Source: an uncultured Collinsella sp. (lineage in GTDB: Bacteria; Actinomycetota; Coriobacteriia; Coriobacteriales; Coriobacteriaceae). Taken from it: DNA of 44,565 bases. The stretch covers positions 1 to 44,565 of the forward strand of contig URYT01000001.1 of NCBI GenBank assembly GCA_900552185.1. Direction: 5' to 3'. The position numbers and the translations under genes were made by a program. The notes under the pieces were generated by a model, which was not told where the DNA came from, searched no databases, and saw only the letters and a program-made list of their open reading frames with translations. This document shows positions 34,661 to 41,554 of this stretch, one piece after another; positions within the stretch are counted from its first letter, which is position 1, and each line of letters opens with the position of its first letter.

Positions 34661-35521
34661 ATGACAACTTCGCCTTTGGCAAACCCCACGGCAACAAGGG
34701 AGCTGCTGGAGGAGTTTGGCCTTGCGACCAAGCATCGCCTGGGCCAGAACTTCCTGATCGACAGCCATGTGATCGAGCGCATTTGTGAGCTTGCCGAGCT
34801 TGCGGGCGATGAGCGCGTGCTCGAGGTTGGTCCGGGCGTTGGCACGCTCACGCTTGCGCTGTTGCAGGAGGCGGCGTGCGTCACGTCGATCGAAGCAGAT
34901 CCCGAGCTCGAACCGGTGCTCGACGCCCATGCCGCCGACTATGCCAACTTCCGCTTTATCATGGGCGACGCGCTTAAGGTGGGCCCGGAGCAGATTGAGC
35001 AGGCCGCCGGCGGCGAGCCCACGGTATTTGTCGCGAACTTGCCCTATAACGTGGCGGCGACGATCATTTTGCAATTTTTCCAGACGATGCCGGCGCTCAA
35101 GCGTGCCGTCGTCATGGTGCAAAAGGAGGTTGCCGATCGCATTGCCGCAGTGCCGGGCAACAAGACCTATGGCGGCTATACGGCAAAGCTCGGCCTGTAT
35201 GCGCAGGTGACGGGTCGCTTTGAGGTGCCGCCGCGTTGCTTTATGCCAGCGCCGCACGTGGACTCGGCCGTCGTGCGTATCGACCGTGTTGACGGCGTGG
35301 TGCCCGAGGGGCTCGATCGCGAGTTCGTGGCTCGTGTGATCGACGCTGCATTTGCTCAGCGGCGCAAGACCATCCGAAATTCCATGAGCGCCAACGGTTT
35401 TGCCAAGGACGTGCTCGATGCCGCTTTTGAGGTTTGCGGTATCGCACCCACCACGCGCGCCGAGACGCTCGATGTTGCCGACTTTGTCCGTCTGGCCCGG
35501 GAGCTAATCCATGACGCTTAA
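34661..35521 (+). CDS. rsmA: 16S rRNA (adenine1518/1519-N6,N6)-dimethyltransferase
   Basis: 286 residues; dimethylates two adenosines in the 3' hairpin of 16S rRNA (KsgA). HRLGQNFLID is the typical N-terminal motif, VLEVGPGVGTLT binds SAM, and NLPYNVAATI is catalytic motif IV. The C-terminal helical domain starts near 210. TAAGGAGG precedes ATG 34661. It overlaps the TatD gene by 11 bases. The metG-rsmA-tatD neighbourhood is common in Gram-positives. Confidence 0.95.
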   Translation: MTTSPLANPTATRELLEEFGLATKHRLGQNFLIDSHVIERICELAELAGDERVLEVGPGVGTLTLALLQEAACVTSIEADPELEPVLDAHAADYANFRFIMGDALKVGPEQIEQAAGGEPTVFVANLPYNVAATIILQFFQTMPALKRAVVMVQKEVADRIAAVPGNKTYGGYTAKLGLYAQVTGRFEVPPRCFMPAPHVDSAVVRIDRVDGVVPEGLDREFVARVIDAAFAQRRKTIRNSMSANGFAKDVLDAAFEVCGIAPTTRAETLDVADFVRLARELIHDA

Positions 35522-36428
35522 TGCCGAACGCGTGACGTTTACCAAGAAAAAGAAGACGGTTGCTTGTCCCGTGCCCTTGGCGCCGCTTGCCGACACGCAT
35601 GCGCATCTGCTTTCGTTTTGGGGCAAAGAAGTGCCCGAGACGCTCGTGCGCGCCAAAGCCGCGGGCGTCGACCTGTTGGTGACGATGTTCGACCCCATCG
35701 CTGACAAACGCAGCGTGACGGACTATAGCGACTGGCTGGTTCGCGAGATCCTGCCGATGCGGGATATCCCGCAGATCAAGTATCTCGTCGGTGTGCACCC
35801 CTATGGCGCGCCGGATTATACCGACGAAATTCACGCACAGGTCATTGCCTCGCTCGATGACTCTTTGTGCGTCGGTATCGGCGAGATCGGTCTGGACTAC
35901 CACATGGATTACGACGACGATATTGCGCCGGCGCCCCACGACGTGCAGATCGACTGTATGGCGCGCCAACTCGAGGTCGCCGTACGCCGCAATGTGCCGG
36001 TAGAGCTGCATCTGCGTCATGAGGATACGGACGAGGAGCGCACCTCGCATGTGGACGCCTACAACGTGTTGCGCGAGGTCGGCGTGCCCCAGGCCGGTTG
36101 CGTACTGCACTGCTTTGGCGAGGACCGAGCCACGATGGAGCGCTTTGTGGATTTGGGTTGTTACATCGCCTATGGCGGCGCGGCTACCTTTAAGCGCAAC
36201 GACGACGTGCGCGAGGCATTTGCGGCGACCCCGCTCGACCGTATTTTGTTCGAGACGGATTGTCCCTATATGGCGCCGGAGCCCATTCGCGGTCTTGAAT
36301 GCGAGCCTGCAATGATTTCCATCACAGCAAACGCGCTGGTCAACGACCGCGTCGATCGTACCGGCGAGGACGCTGAAGCAGTTGCTCGAGCCGCCTGGGA
36401 AAATGCCTGCAAACTTTTTCAAAAATAG
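35511..36428 (+). CDS. tatD: TatD family deoxyribonuclease
   Basis: 305 residues. The TIM-barrel metal motifs are visible: DTHAHL (about 27-32), GEIGLDYH, a histidine in VELHLRHE, LHCFGE, and FETDCPYMAPEP. The family has Mg-dependent 3'-5' exonuclease activity on DNA, and in some bacteria D-aminoacyl-tRNA deacylase activity has been claimed. About 20 basic residues (FTKKKKTVAC) precede the conserved part. The start lies within rsmA, so translation is coupled. Confidence 0.9.
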   Translation: MTLNAERVTFTKKKKTVACPVPLAPLADTHAHLLSFWGKEVPETLVRAKAAGVDLLVTMFDPIADKRSVTDYSDWLVREILPMRDIPQIKYLVGVHPYGAPDYTDEIHAQVIASLDDSLCVGIGEIGLDYHMDYDDDIAPAPHDVQIDCMARQLEVAVRRNVPVELHLRHEDTDEERTSHVDAYNVLREVGVPQAGCVLHCFGEDRATMERFVDLGCYIAYGGAATFKRNDDVREAFAATPLDRILFETDCPYMAPEPIRGLECEPAMISITANALVNDRVDRTGEDAEAVARAAWENACKLFQK

Positions 36429-36431
36429 TTC

Positions 36432-36460
36432 TTGCGTTCGCGGTGGCGCTCCGTTATTCT
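36432..36460 (+). promoter_or_regulatory. tRNA-Leu promoter
   Basis: TTGCGT (36432-36437), 17-base spacer, TATTCT (36455-36460), 11 bases before the tRNA. Confidence 0.65.
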
Positions 36461-36471
36461 AATTCCTGCAC

Positions 36472-36558
36472 GCGGGCGTGGCGGAATTGGCAGACGCGTA
36501 CGGTTCAGGTCCGTATGGGGGCAACCCCATGAAGGTTCAAGTCCTTTCGCCCGCACCA
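36472..36558 (+). tRNA. tRNA-Leu (CAG)
   Basis: Acceptor GCGGGCG pairs with CGCCCGC. Anticodon CAG sits in GTTCAGGT. A long variable arm (TGGGGGCAACCCCA) marks a class II tRNA. The T loop is TTCAAGT and the 3' ACCA is encoded. Confidence 0.95.
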
Positions 36559-36569
36559 TTAAATGAAAG

Positions 36570-36594
36570 AGCTCCCAGCAATGGGAGCTTTTTT
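36570..36594 (+). terminator. tRNA-Leu terminator
   Basis: AGCTCCCA (36570-36577) pairs with TGGGAGCT (36582-36589), followed by TTTTTT. Confidence 0.85.
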
Positions 36595-36675
36595 GTTATG
36601 GGCCTCTTGTTGGTGTCACACAGCTGCTTCGTGCGGGTATCCTAGTCCCAACGCGTGCCTATCAGAGGAGAAACC

Positions 36676-37614
36676 ATGCTGTTGTCCGGTATCATCGCTA
36701 CCCTTACGAGTCTTCTGCTTCCCATCATCATTTTGTTGCTACTGCTCCCCAACGCCTGCTATGTCGTTGAACAGCAGCATGCTGTGATCATCGAGCGTCT
36801 GGGCAAGTTTAACCGCATCGTCAACGCGGGCTTCCACATGAAGGTGCCCGTGATCGACCGCAAGGCCGCCACGGTGAGTCTGCGCACCATGAAAAACGGT
36901 TTTGGCATCGACGTTAAGACCCAGGACAACGTGACCATCGGCCTTGAGGTCTCTGCTCAGTACCACGTGAGCTATGACATGGGCGCCGGCCCGGCAGATT
37001 CGGGTATCTACAAGAGCTACTACATGCTGCAGGAGCCCGTCGACCAGATGCGCGATTTTATCACCGATGCCCTGCGCTCTTCGATTCCCGTCTACACACT
37101 CGATGAGGTCTTTGCCAAGAAGGATGACATCGCCAAGGATGTCAACGCTACCGTTTCCGAGCAGATGGCCGCCTACGGCTTCACCCTCGTGTCGACGCTC
37201 ATCACCAAAATCGCACTGCCGACCGAGGTCGAGAACTCCATGAACGACATCAACGCCGCCCAGCGCAAGCGCGCTGCGGCACAGGAGCTCGCTGAGGCAG
37301 ACCGCATCAAGCGCGTCACCGAGGCGACCGCCGAGGCCGAGGCTATGGAAAAGGCGGGCGAGGGCATCGCCAACCAGCGCAAGGCCATCGCGCTGGGTAT
37401 CAAAGATTCGCTCGAGATCATCCAAGAGACGGGTGTCGGCAATGACGAGGCCAACCAACTGTTCATGTTTACGCAGTGGTCCGAGATGATGACGGAGTTC
37501 GCTCGCACGGGTAAAACCTCGACGGTCGTGCTGCCGAGCGACTTTTCGCAGTCGGCCTCTATGTTCGAGCAGATGCTGACCGCCGGCAAAGTTCAAAACG
37601 ATTCGAAGGAGTAA
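36676..37614 (+). CDS. SPFH/Band 7 domain membrane protein
   Basis: 312 residues. One N-terminal hydrophobic helix (about 2-28) is followed by an SPFH domain (VVEQQHAVIIERLGKFNRIV at about 31-50) and a coiled-coil rich in Ala and Glu (about 195-245, TEATAEAEAMEKAGEG). Proteins of this group scaffold membrane microdomains or regulate membrane proteases. No NfeD-type partner or protease gene is adjacent. AGAGGAG precedes ATG 36676. It is followed after 6 bases by rlmH, so the two may share a transcript. Confidence 0.85.
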   Translation: MLLSGIIATLTSLLLPIIILLLLLPNACYVVEQQHAVIIERLGKFNRIVNAGFHMKVPVIDRKAATVSLRTMKNGFGIDVKTQDNVTIGLEVSAQYHVSYDMGAGPADSGIYKSYYMLQEPVDQMRDFITDALRSSIPVYTLDEVFAKKDDIAKDVNATVSEQMAAYGFTLVSTLITKIALPTEVENSMNDINAAQRKRAAAQELAEADRIKRVTEATAEAEAMEKAGEGIANQRKAIALGIKDSLEIIQETGVGNDEANQLFMFTQWSEMMTEFARTGKTSTVVLPSDFSQSASMFEQMLTAGKVQNDSKE

Positions 37615-37620
37615 ACGCGC

Positions 37621-38091
37621 GTGAAATACACCGTCGTTTGCGTCGGTAAGCTCAAGGAGCGCTTTTGGAAGGACGCGTGCGCTGAGTACACCAAGCGCCT
37701 AGGTGCCTATGCCAAGGTTGATATCCGCGAGGTGGCCGATATCGACCCGGCTAAGGCGGGCGGCGTGGATGCCGCGCGCGACAAGGAGGGGGCGGCAATT
37801 CTTGCTGCCCTGCCGTCTCGAGCGCATGTGATCCTGCTGGCCATTGAGGGCAAAGAGCGCTCGAGCGAGGAGTTTTCGGCGAGGCTCGACGATCTTATGC
37901 TGCGAGGCAGCAGCGACATCGTCTTTGTGATTGGCGGATCGGACGGCGTGAGCGATGACGTGCGCGCACGAGCCGACGAGATGCTCAGCTTTGGACGCAT
38001 TACCTTGCCGCATAACCTGGCGCGTGTGGTGCTGCTAGAGCAGATTTACCGTGCCTGCAAGATCAGTCGTGGCGAGCCGTATCACAAATAG
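37621..38091 (+). CDS. rlmH: 23S rRNA (pseudouridine1915-N3)-methyltransferase
   Basis: 156 residues. SPOUT methyltransferase acting on helix 69 of 23S rRNA in assembled ribosomes. It starts VKYTVVCVGKLKERFW. FVIGGSDGVSDDV is the SAM-binding knot, and the protein ends EQIYRACKISRGEPYHK, the universal RlmH tail. GTG 37621 has GAAGGAG 9 bases upstream. Confidence 0.95.
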   Translation: MKYTVVCVGKLKERFWKDACAEYTKRLGAYAKVDIREVADIDPAKAGGVDAARDKEGAAILAALPSRAHVILLAIEGKERSSEEFSARLDDLMLRGSSDIVFVIGGSDGVSDDVRARADEMLSFGRITLPHNLARVVLLEQIYRACKISRGEPYHK

Positions 38092-38165
38092 GTCGGCAAT
38101 ACGAAACAATGGCGTGGGACAATAGCTTTCGTTTTTGAAGAGCGTGTCTGAGAGGACTATGAGAT

Positions 38166-38936
38166 ATGAAGATTGGGTTTGTCGGTTTTGGCAATATGGC
38201 GAGCGCTATGGCCGATGGCTGGATCGCTGCCGGTGTAGCTGCGAGCGACATGTGCGCCTGTGCGGGTCGCTACGACGCACTGGTTGAGCGCTGCGAGGCG
38301 CGCGGCATGGCCGCCTGCCACGATGCCGCCGAGGTTGTCGCCGCATCCGATATCGTGGTCGCTGCGGTCAAACCGTACATGATCGAGAAGGTATTCGCCC
38401 CGCTCAAGGATGCTCTTGCCAAAAAGGTCGTTCTGTCGGTTGCCTGGACCTGGGACAGTGTCAAGTGGGAGCAGGTCCTGCCGGGCGTCGCGCATATCTC
38501 GACGGTGCCCAACACGCCGGTTTCGGTGGGCGAGGGCGTCATCGCTTGCGAGAAGGCTTCCACGCTTAGTGATGAGCAGAGCGCAGTGGTGCTTGATCTG
38601 CTTGGCAAGCTCGGTGCGGTGGTCGAGCTCGATACGAGCCTGCTGTTTGTGGGCGGCACGGTGGGTGGTTGCGCTCCGGCATTTGTCGCCATGGCAATCG
38701 AGGCCCTGGGCGATGCAGCGGTCAAGCACGGTATCCCGCGTGCCGATGCCTATCGCATTGTGAGCCAGATGGTGCTGGGTACGGCAAAGCTGCAGCTTGC
38801 AACGGGCCAGCATCCTGCGGCGATGAAGGATGCCGTATGCTCGCCCGGTGGTGCCACCATCAAGGGCGTCGTTGCGCTCGAGGACGCCGGCATGCGTAGT
38901 GCCCTGGTCAAGGCAATCGACGCAACTCTCCAGTAA
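38166..38936 (+). CDS. proC: Pyrroline-5-carboxylate reductase
   Basis: 256 residues; last step of proline synthesis, reducing pyrroline-5-carboxylate with NAD(P)H. The Rossmann start is KIGFVGFGNMASAM, and VVAAVKPYMIEKV follows. The C-terminal dimer and active-site helix includes the conserved SPGGATIKGVVALEDAGMR. GAGAGG lies 11 bases before ATG 38166. The stop codon directly abuts an inverted-repeat element. Confidence 0.93.
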   Translation: MKIGFVGFGNMASAMADGWIAAGVAASDMCACAGRYDALVERCEARGMAACHDAAEVVAASDIVVAAVKPYMIEKVFAPLKDALAKKVVLSVAWTWDSVKWEQVLPGVAHISTVPNTPVSVGEGVIACEKASTLSDEQSAVVLDLLGKLGAVVELDTSLLFVGGTVGGCAPAFVAMAIEALGDAAVKHGIPRADAYRIVSQMVLGTAKLQLATGQHPAAMKDAVCSPGGATIKGVVALEDAGMRSALVKAIDATLQ

Positions 38937-39095
38937 AACCTGCCATTTAGGGACAGGTTTATTTTGGCAGGTTTTTCCTGCGGTTTTGTCGTATGTGCGA
39001 AAAGCGCCCCGCAACTGGCTCAATTCCAGTTGCGGGGCGCTTACGTTTGCCCAGATAAAACCGACCAAAATAAACCTGTCCCTTTTTGGCAGGTT
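38937..39095. mobile_element. MITE/REPIN-like element with 31-bp inverted ends
   Basis: Left end 38937-38967 and right end 39065-39095 are reverse complements over 31 bp with three mismatches. Each contains the perfect 18-mer GGGACAGGTTTATTTTGG (38950-38967) or its complement (39065-39082), and AACCTGCCA or TGGCAGGTT at the tips. The centre holds a perfect 15-bp hairpin GCGCCCCGCAACTGG (39004-39018) / 39026-39040 with a 7-base loop. No coding capacity and no obvious target duplication. It resembles REP doublets mobilised by RAYT transposases or a small MITE; it may also act as a bidirectional terminator. Confidence 0.75.
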
Positions 39096-39267
39096 AGTCC
39101 CAGAAGCTGTCTTCCTCATCCTCGGACTTGGGTCCGCGGTCGACGTACATCTTATGGGTACGCTTCTCCATTACAAAGGCAAGAATCGCAAATAACAGGA
39201 TGCCGCCGGCGAAAAGGATGGCAAAACCGGTGCGGGTGCCAAACAAAAAGGAAAAAACTGCGTCCAT
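39094..39267 (-). CDS. Small membrane protein (57 residues)
   Basis: Reads MDAVFSFLFGTRTGFAILFA, then continues through a hydrophobic helix (GGILLFAILAFVM) to a charged tail (EKRTHKMYV, KSEDEEDSFWD). This architecture, one helix and an acidic cytoplasmic tail, is that of a real small protein. AGAAGG stands 7 bases before the ATG on the minus strand, and TATACT-type promoter elements lie in the shared region with serS. Function unknown. Its stop codon overlaps the end of the inverted-repeat element by two bases. Confidence 0.7.
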   Translation of the reverse strand: MDAVFSFLFGTRTGFAILFAGGILLFAILAFVMEKRTHKMYVDRGPKSEDEEDSFWD

Positions 39268-39310
39268 TGGGTGCCTTCTTGCGTAGTTGAGTTGGGTCGT
39301 AAACGCTCAT

Positions 39311-39349
39311 AAGTATATACTTGCCCATACATGTACAAGGTTGCAACCT
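39311..39349. promoter_or_regulatory. Divergent promoter region with three palindromes
   Basis: AAGTATATACTT (39311-39322), TACATGTA (39328-39335) and AGGTTGCAACCT (39338-39349) are perfect palindromes packed into 39 bases between the small minus-strand gene and serS. TATACT and TTGTAC hexamers are present on the minus strand. No T-box is seen before serS. Confidence 0.4.
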
Positions 39350-39378
39350 AAATGGAATGTATATCGCCGGAGGATCTA

Positions 39379-40662
39379 ATGCTTGATATCAAGTTTGTTC
39401 GCGAGAACCCCGATGCCATCGATGTCGCCATGGCTAACCGCCAGACGTCTTGGGATCGCGAGAAGTTCTTTGAGCTCGACGACGAGCGCCGTGCCGTCAT
39501 CACCGAGGTCGAGGAGCTCCAGGCTACGCGCAATGCCGAGTCCAAGAAGATCGGCGCCCTGATGAAGGAGGGCAAGAAGGACGAGGCCGAGGCCGCCAAG
39601 GAGGCCGTGCGCGCCGTCAACGAGAAGATTGACGGTCTGGCCGAGCGCCGTACTGCTCTCGAGCAGGAGCAGTACGACTTCATGGCTCACCTGCCCAACA
39701 TTCCTTGCGAGGCCACGCCGTACGGCAAGGACGAGGACGAGAACATTGAGCGCCGTCGTTGGGGCACCCCGCGCGAGTTCGACTTCGACTTTAAGCCGCA
39801 CTGGGATCTGGGCACCGATCTGGACATCCTCGACTTCGAGCGCGGCAACAAGCTCTCCGGCAGCCGCTTCACCGTTCTCGGTGGCGCCGGCGCCCGTCTT
39901 GAGCGCGCCCTCATCAACTTCTTCCTCGATACGCACACCAGCCGTGGCTTTAAGGAGTGGTGGCCGCCTATCGTCGTCAAGCGTCAGACCATGTTTGGCA
40001 CGGGCCAGCTGCCCAAGTTCGAGGACGACGCCTACCACGTCTCGGGCGACAACTTCCTGATCCCCACCGCCGAGGTCGTGCTCACCAACCTGCACGCCGG
40101 CGAGGTCCTCGACGCCGACACCCTGCCGCGCCGCTACACCGCCTTCACCCCCTGCTTCCGCGAGGAGGCCGGTTCCGCCGGTCGCGACACCCGCGGCATC
40201 ATCCGTCAGCACGAGTTCGACAAGGTCGAGATGGTCAAGTTCGCTAAGCCGGAGGAGTCCGACGAGGAGCTCGAGAGCATGACCGCCGAGGCTGAGTACC
40301 TGCTGCAGCAGCTGGGCCTGCCGTATCGCGTGATTAGCCTGTGCACCGGCGACCTGGGCTTCTCTGCCCGTCAGACCTACGACATCGAGGTTTGGCTGCC
40401 GAGCTACAACGCCTACAAGGAGATCAGCTCCTGCTCCAATTGCGGCGACTTCCAGGCCCGTCGCGCCAACATCAAGTATCGCGACCCCGAGAACTTCAAG
40501 GGCTCGCGCTACCTGCACACCCTTAACGGTTCCGGCCTGCCGGCTGGTCGTACCATGGCTGCCATTCTGGAGAACTACCAGAACGCCGACGGCACCATCA
40601 CGATCCCCGAGGTTCTGCGTCCCTACATGGGCGGCCTCGAGAAGATCGAGCCGGTCGCGTAA
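39379..40662 (+). CDS. serS: Serine--tRNA ligase
   Basis: 427 residues. The N-terminal antiparallel coiled-coil arm (about 30-105) binds the long variable arm of tRNA-Ser. Class II motif 2 is CFREEAGSAGRDTRGIIR and motif 3 is NGSGLPAGRTMAAILENYQ. ATG 39379 is chosen because GGAGG lies 5 bases upstream and LDIKFVRENPDAI is the normal SerRS start; an ATG at 39352 would add nine residues over that Shine-Dalgarno. Confidence 0.95.
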   Translation: MLDIKFVRENPDAIDVAMANRQTSWDREKFFELDDERRAVITEVEELQATRNAESKKIGALMKEGKKDEAEAAKEAVRAVNEKIDGLAERRTALEQEQYDFMAHLPNIPCEATPYGKDEDENIERRRWGTPREFDFDFKPHWDLGTDLDILDFERGNKLSGSRFTVLGGAGARLERALINFFLDTHTSRGFKEWWPPIVVKRQTMFGTGQLPKFEDDAYHVSGDNFLIPTAEVVLTNLHAGEVLDADTLPRRYTAFTPCFREEAGSAGRDTRGIIRQHEFDKVEMVKFAKPEESDEELESMTAEAEYLLQQLGLPYRVISLCTGDLGFSARQTYDIEVWLPSYNAYKEISSCSNCGDFQARRANIKYRDPENFKGSRYLHTLNGSGLPAGRTMAAILENYQNADGTITIPEVLRPYMGGLEKIEPVA

Positions 40663-40685
40663 GCTAGCTGCATAGGCGATTTGCG

Positions 40686-40713
40686 AGGGCGCTCCTTTTA
40701 GGGGCGCCCTATT
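40686..40713 (+). terminator. serS terminator
   Basis: AGGGCGC (40686-40692) pairs with GCGCCCT (40704-40710), followed by ATTT. Confidence 0.6.
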
Positions 40714-40763
40714 TCGTGCGTAGGTCCATACCATGCCGTGCGGACAGTTCAATAGAAAACACA

Positions 40764-40777
40764 CGAACAACTGTTCT
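40764..40777 (+). promoter_or_regulatory. Possible LexA (SOS) box
   Basis: CGAAC-AACT-GTTCT; the core GAAC-N4-GTTC is a perfect match to the Gram-positive LexA consensus CGAAC-N4-GTTCG, with one outer mismatch. It overlaps the -35 region of a TTCTGT (40774-40779)-N18-TATGCT (40798-40803) promoter. A further 10-bp palindrome CTGTATACAG overlaps at 40776-40785. Confidence 0.5.
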
Positions 40778-40836
40778 GTATACAGCCATCTACCTGCTAT
40801 GCTTTTGCTAAATAAGAGCGAGAGAAAGGGGACGCG

Positions 40837-41214
40837 ATGGAGCTGTTTGATGATCGGGTGGTTTTGTTTGAGAGCGACGAGGGCGGGGAGTACCTGCTTG
40901 TAACGTGTGAGCCGTCTGGCATGGGCGGCCTGGTGGTTCGGCAGACGAGTGAGGGTCCGTTGACACAATGGTGCTTTGAGGAGTCGCCGCATGTGGTCGA
41001 GACCTTTGTGACGCACGAGGGGCTTGTGGCGCTGGAGCACTTCTATGGAGTTGGGACTTCCAACCAGGTCGCGCGCATGCTGAGCATCTCGTTTGCCGAT
41101 TATGACTGTGCCCAGCGGGTGAGATCGCTCCTGAGGGAACTTGATGCCAAGTTTGACGTGATCGAAAAGCCAATCGATCGTACGGGGAACGGCGGTATAC
41201 GCGGAGCAGCATGA
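40837..41214 (+). CDS. Unknown protein, possibly SOS-controlled
   Basis: 125 residues, not recognised. No signal peptide or membrane helix. It is acidic, with beta-rich first half (VVLFESDEGGEYLLVTCEPS) and a helical C-terminal region (CAQRVRSLLRELDAKFDVI). AAAGGGGA precedes ATG 40837 at about 5 bases. It stands alone between serS and tRNA-Arg. The only hint of function is the LexA-like box at its promoter. Confidence 0.75.
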   Translation: MELFDDRVVLFESDEGGEYLLVTCEPSGMGGLVVRQTSEGPLTQWCFEESPHVVETFVTHEGLVALEHFYGVGTSNQVARMLSISFADYDCAQRVRSLLRELDAKFDVIEKPIDRTGNGGIRGAA

Positions 41215-41250
41215 CAAAACTGCGTTCCACAAAAAAGTTTGAGATTGTGC

Positions 41251-41280
41251 TTGACTCCAATAAGCTAAAGTGGTTTTATA
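41251..41280 (+). promoter_or_regulatory. tRNA-Arg promoter
   Basis: TTGACT (41251-41256), 18-base spacer, TTTATA (41275-41280), 11 bases before the tRNA. Confidence 0.7.
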
Positions 41281-41291
41281 TGTTTTGCGCT

Positions 41292-41368
41292 GCGGCGTTA
41301 CCTCAGCTGGATAGAGGGTCTGACTACGAATCAGAACGTCATAGGTTCGAATCCTATACGCCGCACCA
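41292..41368 (+). tRNA. tRNA-Arg (ACG)
   Basis: Acceptor GCGGCGT pairs with ACGCCGC. Anticodon stem TCTGA/TCAGA encloses CTACGAA, giving ACG (the A is normally edited to inosine by TadA deaminase). T arm ATAGG-TTCGAAT-CCTAT. 3' ACCA encoded. Confidence 0.95.
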
Positions 41369-41380
41369 ATTGAAATTGAA

Positions 41381-41407
41381 AGCCTCCGGCAACGGGGGCT
41401 TTTCTTT
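41381..41407 (+). terminator. tRNA-Arg terminator
   Basis: AGCCTCCG (41381-41388) pairs with CGGGGGCT (41393-41400) with one wobble, followed by TTTCTTTT. Confidence 0.75.
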
Positions 41408-41408
41408 T

Positions 41409-41438
41409 ATGCCGCCGCTGCATGGATTCGAACCTCGG
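41409..41438 (-). repeat. Inverted tRNA T-arm-like fragment
   Basis: On the minus strand this reads CGAGGTTCGAATCCATGCAG then CGGC, which has the invariant GGTTCGAATCC of a T arm plus an acceptor-like end, but no cloverleaf. It lies just after the tRNA-Arg terminator. Proteins predicted across it would be spurious. Confidence 0.5.
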
Positions 41439-41554
41439 TCGAGGCGCAGGCGTAAAGCGGACTATTTCCTGTCGACTCGTGTAAGATTTCGAGTAGGTGT
41501 CGCGGCCCATCCGTGACCACTCCTTCTTCAAGCGACCGATCAGGGTGATACTTC

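Noticed and set aside
39268..39378. T-box before serS
   Set aside because: No GGTGGNACCGCG core or terminator pair is present in the short leader.
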